Source: Gigaspora margarita (Eukaryota; Glomeromycota; Glomeromycetes; Diversisporales; Gigasporaceae). Taken from it: a DNA stretch of 64,000 bases. How positions within the stretch are numbered: position 1 is the first letter of the stretch; every line of letters begins with the position of its first letter. The stretch is from contig WTPW01000328.1 in assembly GCA_009809945.1 (NCBI GenBank), forward strand, positions 9,643 to 73,642, read 5' to 3'. The position numbers were made by a program, and so were the translations under genes. Shown one piece after another: positions 58,288-64,000 of the stretch. Below the pieces are notes generated by a model. That model saw only the letters and a program-made list of their open reading frames with translations, did no database searches and had not been told where the DNA came from.

Positions 58288-58893
58288 TTATTTTTTTCTT
58301 TTCTCTTTATTATTGCTTATTTCGTGTATCACGGCTCCGTCATTACTAACATTTTTTTCTACATTATTTCTGACACCTTTCTCAAGACTTATCCTTTTAA
58401 TTTGACCTCGGCTTGTATTATTGTTTCCAGTTTTACCCCTAAGTACTTGCCTTGCACTATTTGTACGAATGTTCATGTTTTTGCTTGGTGGATAGTTATC
58501 ACTGAGGTCTTCGAAGTCTTCCGTTCCGGAGCATATATCTTCGATAGGGTCCAATTTGAGTGCCACCTTTTCTTCCTTAATCGCACTTGCACCACTTTGG
58601 GAGTAGAGTTTAAGATTATATAGTCCATTGGAATCTTTCTCGCCAAGGTAGCAATTACCATCCATAGACGTTCCATTGACACTACCTGCATCAGTTGATT
58701 TTTTATAATACTCGAATGCTTTATGCTCATCTTCTTCAATTCCAAATCCATTTTGAAAACAATATCCAATGCTGTACATTCCTTTAATATTTCCCATATC
58801 TGTTTTCTGACAACAATCGAATGTCTTATTTTTATCCATTGTTCTATTTCGATGACATTCTTTAACGCTAAGTGGTTCTTCGTCAGATTTCAT
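58288..58893 (-). pseudogene. Sel1-like repeat region within the LTR fossil
   Basis: The 201-residue frame contains GMYSIGYCFQNGFGIEEDEH then KAFEYYKKSTDAGSVNGTS, an unmistakable Sel1-type (TPR-like) helical repeat, followed by the weaker NGLYNLKLYSQSGASA and a Lys/Asn-rich tail. Sel1 repeats bind proteins; in this fungal group they are abundant in kinase and signalling proteins. Here the frame is on the same strand as, and continuous in layout with, the gag-like region, so it is most likely part of the element. It is a fossil. Confidence 0.65.
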
Positions 58894-58996
58894 CCAGATT
58901 GATGGTTTTGTCTTGCTACGGTCGTCCGAAATTCATTGACCTTTTTAATCTATTCTGCGCAAGCTCGGCGTAAGACTTCTCCTTTTAGAGGTACTT

Positions 58997-60966
58997 CTAA
59001 TTTGTATTTATTATTTCTTTCGTTTTTTCTACCATACCTTCAATTAACGTTTCACACTCGCTTTCCTCTAAATCTTCTTTATCTCCAACTTCTTCTTTCT
59101 GATCTAATTTTGTTTCGCCACCATCATCCACTTCACGAGTTAGTTTTCGGAATTCGCCAATTTTTCTAACCCATTTTTCACAGGCGCGATTTAAAATTTC
59201 TCCGCCTTTAATGATCTCATTTTCCTTTGCCTCATCTTCCGTGGCCGACCTAGGGTTTTCGCCTACAACGTCTTCGGGTACATTTTCCATTTCAATTTTT
59301 TCCTTCTGCTTCAGTTCATCTAATTCGGTTTTTGTGACATCATCCATTTTGGCGGTCTTTCGATGATCCACCAGGAATCCCTTTTCCATTCTACTCTTCG
59401 TTTGAAACTGGATTCAATCGTTCCATTCACGGGACTTGTCTCTGCGGCTTCCACAGGCTTTTGATAATATAGTAGGGCTTGGCTTCCGACACCACTTCCA
59501 TTTATGTCACTTTCCTTTTTCGACTTTGTAACATAATTGTCGACTTTTTATTTTCTCCTTTAATTCGATTTCGGATGATTTGTTTTCATTCTTGTTGGCT
59601 TCCACTCGGTTCCCGTAGCCAACTTCAGCTTCAATTTCTTGAGTATTATTGTGCAACAACGATTGCATTCGCATATTGACATCCGGAAGCGTTATTCGTT
59701 TTAGTAGATCTTTGGAACCAATCGAGTACTTCGTATTCGTCGGTTTTTTTACTTCTACTTCTTTAACTTCACTTCTTTTTTAGGATAAGGTTCAATCATA
59801 CTGCTTCCGTCAGTAGTTCGGATTTCTGCGGATTTTTGACAATACGTAAATGTCTCTCCATCCTTTTCAATACCATTTACTTTCTGGAATTCTTGGATGG
59901 TTTCTTTTTCTCTTTTGACCCCAGATCTTCCACAAGGTAATCGTCAATTAGATCTAAGACAAGATCATCGAATTCCAATTCGGGTATTTTACTATTTGTA
60001 TTACTATCAACGGTTTCCACTTTGTTAGTATCAACACCATTTAGATAAAAATTTCCAAAGGGTCGGTTTTTATATCGATTTGGTTCAACTGTTCTTTCAT
60101 AAACGAATGCTTCATGTTTATTCTCTTTATTCTTCTTTAGGGAGTAGGCAATTTCGGCTTCGAGTTCTTTAGGTCCGGGTGACCAGCCTTTCAAGACTTT
60201 AAGGTAGTCGTCAATTAAATCTTCCAAAGCTACCTCTGGATTTAATTCGACATCTTTTTCTTCCGGGACTTTCTTTTCAACTACTGAAGTAAAGGTGTCA
60301 TTTTTCCCAAACGACTCTGGGACGAGTACGATTTAAGAGCTCCGGTTACGTTGATAGGCAAGACTTTTCTGGGCGGACCTCCTGCTAATATATACAGGGA
60401 GGTGGACAATTTCTTTGGTTTCTTTTTTATTTTTATTTTTCACATTTTTCAAGACTTTAAATGTAATTCTAGGGCTTCGGGAATACGCATATCATCAAGG
60501 GCTTCAGGGAAATACTGGTTTAATATTTCTTGGAACTTTTCGATTTGTTCCGCGGTAAGTGTTTTCATGATTGCAGTACACTTTTCGTTCAAGCGCTTCA
60601 CATCAGGGCACTCAAGGACGGAGTGCCTCTTTCTTCGGCATCGGGGCACAAAGGTTTCTTGGATGGGCGTTTCCGACTTCGCCGCTCCGGGATAGGTTGA
60701 AAATATAACTCTTCTTCGGGCTCACCAAATTCTTTATTATAGTGGTAAACGGTTTGGGAATATTGTGATAAGTACTGGGGGCGGATAATAAGAGGCGTAG
60801 AGGGGGTTTCCAGTCTCTGCGGTTTTCGGCATTGGATGTTTGGTCTTCGAGGTTGGTGTAATTTGGGCTGACTTGTGGCAGGCGCAGTTTGTGATTGTTG
60901 AACGAGTTGATCATGTGGATTAACATGGTTAGATACAGAGGTAAATCGATTGTAGTTGATCATCAC
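58997..60966 (-). pseudogene. Gag-like region of the LTR fossil
   Basis: Open blocks at 60966-60598, 60649-60449, 60227-59877 and 59389-58997 lie on one strand in order. The first is Pro/Gln/Arg-rich; later blocks are strongly charged (Glu/Lys). There is no zinc knuckle or capsid motif that I can name, so 'gag-like' rests on position directly after the primer-binding site. It is broken. Confidence 0.55.
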
Positions 60967-61111
60967 AAAAACTCTATGGTATGTATGGGAACGTTATACT
61001 ATATAATTTGACATGAAAATCTAATAACTACGAAATGATAATCTTTAACAATAAATTTGATTTAAGAAAGGTCGAGTGGTTTATTTCAAAATCCACACAA
61101 TCGGCACCAAA

Positions 61112-61811
61112 TGTAACGGTTGACTTGGGAGAGCGATAAAACAATATAGACAATAGTGCCAAATAAAGCTCCAATCGATTACGGGATGAGAGGATAAATA
61201 GATGAAAGCGGTACGTAAAAGTATCGGTAATCCGGGTTGATGATCAGGTGAAATCGGGGTAATTTCGACACGGAAAAGTTTTACGAAGTTCCAAGGTAAT
61301 CAGAGTCACATGAGCAATTTAAAAAGAATTGACAAAACTCGTCACACAGAATTCGAGTTATAATAAGCCACTACGAAGTTACAAGTCAATTCAGTCCGTC
61401 GAATTGAGTCTCGCAAGGGTTATTAAGGTTAAAGTCGAATTCAAAAGATAAGGGTTTTACTTTTATTATTAGTGCATTTTTAAATTGAACGTCAAAACTC
61501 ATTTTTGCTTTATTAATTTTTTAGAGGTCTTATATACATTTTAATTTGCTATAGCGTTTACGCTATTATTTTAGTGTCTACGTTAATAACTTAGCGTTTA
61601 CACTGATAAATTGGCGTTAGCGCTACAGATTCAGCGTTGACGCTATAGATTCAGCGTTGACGCGGAAAAATTAGCGTCGACGTGAAATTAAATGCACTGC
61701 GCTTTTCCTCACCACATGCGATTCCCTTATTTGTATAACTAATTGTTTCTATCGTAAGAATTAATATCTTACTCATTTGGGACTACTATCAAATTCTATC
61801 GCGTGATGACA
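61112..61811 (-). mobile_element. LTR of the minus-strand fossil
   Basis: Begins TGTCATCACGCG (minus strand, 61811) and ends CGTTACA at 61112 just before the primer-binding sequence. It carries a tandem of AGCGTTGACGCT-type units at 61555-61690. Similarity to 21482-21795 continues about 50 bp past 61811, so the outer edge may really lie near 61860, immediately beyond the F-box stop codon. Confidence 0.6.
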
Positions 61812-61885
61812 TGTAGATAAAATAATAAACATCTAAAATAAAAATAAAATAATAATATATATAAAAAATAAAAAATTAGAAGTCA

Positions 61886-62678
61886 CTATTTTAATCCATT
61901 ACAATATGTTCCTTTTCTATGAGTAAGTTGAACATTATTAAGAGTTAAAGACGTTAAAGTGGAATTATTTTTAAGTTCTGTTGTAAACGCATTTAGTCCC
62001 GCAGGGAAAATCGGATTATTTGAAATATTTAATGAAGTAAAGTAAGATGTTTTCCAAGTATTTAGCGAACCTTTTTCCAGTTTGGCCTCCAAATTGATTA
62101 TTTGAAAGACACAAATCATTTAAGGTAGCTTTTTTAAGAAGTCTAGTTATTCCAATTTCCTCTCCATTGCCAAGCGGAAGATTTATTAAACTTAATGGCG
62201 TTAGCGTGTTGTTTTGATTAAGCGTGTTAAAAAATAATTTCCTTAGATCAAGGGCAAGTTCACGTCCATTTCCCTTAAATTCTAATTTTTTAAGGTTATT
62301 GCATGTTCGAAGAAACATCATGATGTAATAAAAATTGTCTTCAGATTCAAGCTCAAGCCACTTATTAATGCTGTCGTTTAAATCTTCCGATATTTTAGTT
62401 ACGAAAGTTAAATAGTCGAATAGTAATTCGTTATCCGGAGGGATCAATCGTTCTATATTAGGGATAAATGATTTTTCGAAATCATTTAACCTCAATATTA
62501 AAATTCCAAAAAATTTTCCGTTTTTAAAGTTTGGATCGCTCCATAATATTGGTGCGGTAATTCTACAGCACTGACGGTTTAGGAGAAGACACGAATATAA
62601 CGTTTTGTGATCGGTTTGATATTCAATGATTCTCCCGATACATTCTATTGGTAAAATGGGTAAAGACGAAGACGACAT
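61886..62678 (-). pseudogene. F-box/LRR protein gene, one frameshift
   Basis: Opens MSSSSLPILPIECIGRIIEY at 62678 with an F-box (CLLLNRQCCRITAPILWSDP), a linker (FIPNIERLIPPDNELLFDYL) and short leucine-rich repeats (NNTLTPLSLINLPLGNGEEI, LNDLCLSNNQFGGQTGKRFA). A frame change at about 62045 is the only break; the next frame gives TSLNISNNPIFPAGLNAF and TLTSLTLNNVQLTH to the stop at 61886. About 260 residues in all, shorter than usual for the family, perhaps because the neighbouring LTR cut the 3' end. SCF substrate receptor by family. This is the best-preserved host gene in the window. Confidence 0.85.
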
Positions 62679-62725
62679 AAAATTTTTAATGAGTATTAGC
62701 TTTCTTGTGCTTGTTCGAAACGAAT

Positions 62726-62815
62726 TGAATTTATAATTAGATTAGTGGGAAAATTTTAAAAATAGCAAATACACGTAATACTTTTTATGCTACATGATGC
62801 TACCGTTTTTTAAAA
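62726..62815. repeat. Stray copy of arm module C of the large element
   Basis: TTTATAATTAGATTAGTGGG and ATAGCAAATACACGTAATAC match 45828-45900 and the inverse at 51230-51300. It sits just upstream of the F-box start. It could be a remnant of another copy. Confidence 0.75.
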
Positions 62816-62977
62816 TATGGGGTTTGTGCCTTGAAAATGACCCTACGGCACTAGAAATTTTTTTTGAGTAAATATTGAATAAAGATTGTGTAACCAAAAC
62901 AACCCAAATTTGATTTTCTGCTAAATTTAGATATGATCTTCACAAATCTTTTTTGTTATTGGATAAAAATTAAATTG

Positions 62978-63736
62978 TGTAATGATGTCCGTTCAAAATT
63001 GATGGTAAAATATTTATCCGCTATGTCGATCATTTCTATTCTATATTCAAAAAATCTTCCGAACTTTGTTGATCGGAAAATTTTTATTTCCGATGGGGGC
63101 TCGATGTTAATCCGATCACTGATCACGGGAATCACGGGAATCGATGATTACATTTGGTGATTGATCGGTTACCCACATCGATTACTACATTTTTCGCTCA
63201 TGATAATTACTTCATTAATTTTATACCTACCTAACCTTACGTATCGTTTCTTGTATTTTTCCCGTTACTACATTTTACGTAAATTAAATGATCATTACTT
63301 CATGGTTTTGTAAGCGCTCCATCCCGATTATTAGGAAGAATCGTGGGAAAGCGTAAGGAAAAGAATGTATATAAGGAGTTGGCTTTCGCCAGAAGAATAG
63401 GTAGATTTTATTGAGAAATTATTATTACTTTGTATATAATTATTTTGTAAAATAATCCTTAAATAAAAATACATTTATTTTATCCCTTAATCATTAAATA
63501 TAAAATTCGAATAAATAAATATTGTTCCTGCATAATCCCCTACCACGCAATATTTAAAGTTAATAAAATTAACCAGGCCATTGAAACGAGTTGGAAACTC
63601 ACACACTCTTCTAAAGAATCGCTCTCTTAAAATTTAAAATAAATACGTTCATTTAAACCTTTCGAAACTTTAATAATTGTGGCCCAGAAGCTAAATTGGT
63701 AAACGAAGTTTGGAAGTCTCTCCCAAGGCCACAACA
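62978..63736 (+). mobile_element. LTR of a plus-strand element entering the window edge
   Basis: Runs from TGTAATGATG to GGCCACAACA, with a TATA-like GTATATAAGG at 63367 and AATAAA signals near 63462. It is followed at about 63740 by TTTGGTGCCGATTGTGTGG, the same primer-binding sequence as in the minus-strand fossil. The left edge is inferred. The partner LTR lies outside the window. Confidence 0.6.
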
Positions 63737-63882
63737 TTTTTGGTGCCGATTGTGTGGAATGATATAAGTCCCACTCACCTTCTTACATATACGAAAGTGG
63801 ATAAATAGTAATAATAATAAAAAAAAATAAAAAAAAAAAAAAAACATAAAAATTTAAGTAAAGCGAGTCGTATTAATAGAAA

Positions 63883-64000
63883 AATGTGGCGAAATAGCTC
63901 CACGCACGAAGATAATAGTAACAGTGGGCGTTACATAGGTACTCCATCGAGTGAAAATAATAAGGAACACACCAAACTTTTTATGGAAACTAAACAACCT
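63883..64000 (+). CDS. Start of a gag-like frame, truncated by window end
   Basis: Open from ATG at 63883 to the window end: MWRNSSTHEDNSNSGRYIGT and onward, hydrophilic. It lies about 125 bp after the primer-binding site, the expected place for gag. Too short for a family call, and its state beyond the window is unknown. Confidence 0.5.

Larger units (their letters stand above)
57990..61811 (-). mobile_element. Non-autonomous LTR-element fossil with gag-like frame and Sel1 repeats
   Basis: Minus strand: LTR 61811-61112, primer-binding sequence TTTGGTGCCGATTGTGTGG at about 61110-61092, then a gag-like region (60966-59000; Arg/Pro-rich start, then Lys/Glu-rich), a Sel1-like repeat region (58893-58600), and a polypurine tract CCCAAGGGGAGGCG near 58004-57992. 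No polymerase, integrase or protease was recognised between primer site and tract, a distance of only 3.1 kb. A matching second LTR was not seen; the sequence beside the tract is different, so the left side may be rearranged. The element is broken, with about five breaks. Confidence 0.65.

Noticed and set aside
58207-59169. Hydrophobic plus-strand frames resembling membrane proteins
   Set aside because: They are antisense shadows of the Lys/Glu-rich minus-strand gag-like and Sel1 frames.
59479-60695. Plus-strand frames over the LTR fossil
   Set aside because: Antisense to the gag-like blocks, with no independent evidence.

Overview
The window looks like part of a very AT-rich, repeat-packed fungal genome, most likely an arbuscular mycorrhizal fungus of the Rhizophagus type. 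The reasons are: F-box plus leucine-rich-repeat genes of the kind expanded there, Sel1 repeats, spliceosomal introns inside transposase genes, and a density of hAT elements that leaves almost no ordinary gene space. The genus is an inference from gene families; no rRNA or other marker gene is present. There are scattered N bases (near 1031-1090, 16788-16858, 28621, 34135-34154 and 55153), so some apparent lesions could be assembly errors. No complete, undamaged host gene was found.

Layout. 1-1357: a satellite of about 324-bp units with two dyad centres per unit. 2866-21297: a nested transposon stack. An old pogo/Tigger-type transposon (transposase pieces at 12120-12630 and 19974-21185, candidate ends near 2868 and 21297) is split by a full-length LINE (minus strand, 3842-11614, 10-bp target duplication) and by a 7.3-kb hAT transposon (12639-19965, 18-bp perfect terminal inverted repeats, 8-bp target duplication GTTCTTGT). 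The hAT carries an intron-containing transposase gene and a damaged piece of a LYC1-like N-acetyltransferase gene, apparently captured. 21300-30510: gene-poor DNA with a 46-bp minisatellite, a mutated LTR fragment and a run of MITEs. 31268-36700: a broken Ty3/gypsy fossil on the minus strand, itself hit by two hAT elements, one with strikingly GC-rich GGCCCG subterminal repeats. 39018-39956: a hAT deletion derivative that keeps the C-terminal dimerisation exon.

41370-42940, 52781-53720 and 61886-62678: three F-box/LRR genes, two clearly decayed and one with a single frameshift; the last two are close paralogues. Between the first two lies the most unusual object: a roughly 7.8-kb element (44450-52230) whose arms are inverted copies about 1.8 kb long made of repeated modules, surrounding the remains of a roughly 700-residue protein that I cannot assign to a known transposase class. 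One small hAT insertion occurs at the same place in three arm modules, which dates the arm duplication after that insertion.

57990-64000: two LTR-element fossils sharing the same primer-binding sequence. One, on the minus strand, holds a gag-like reading frame with Sel1-type repeats and no recognisable pol; the other begins at 62978 on the plus strand and runs off the window.

At least ten separate insertions show clean 8-bp target duplications with YARNG-type termini, so hAT transposons and their MITEs are the main force shaping the window. Pairs of related repeats differ mainly by CG to TG/CA changes, pointing to cytosine methylation and deamination of old copies.
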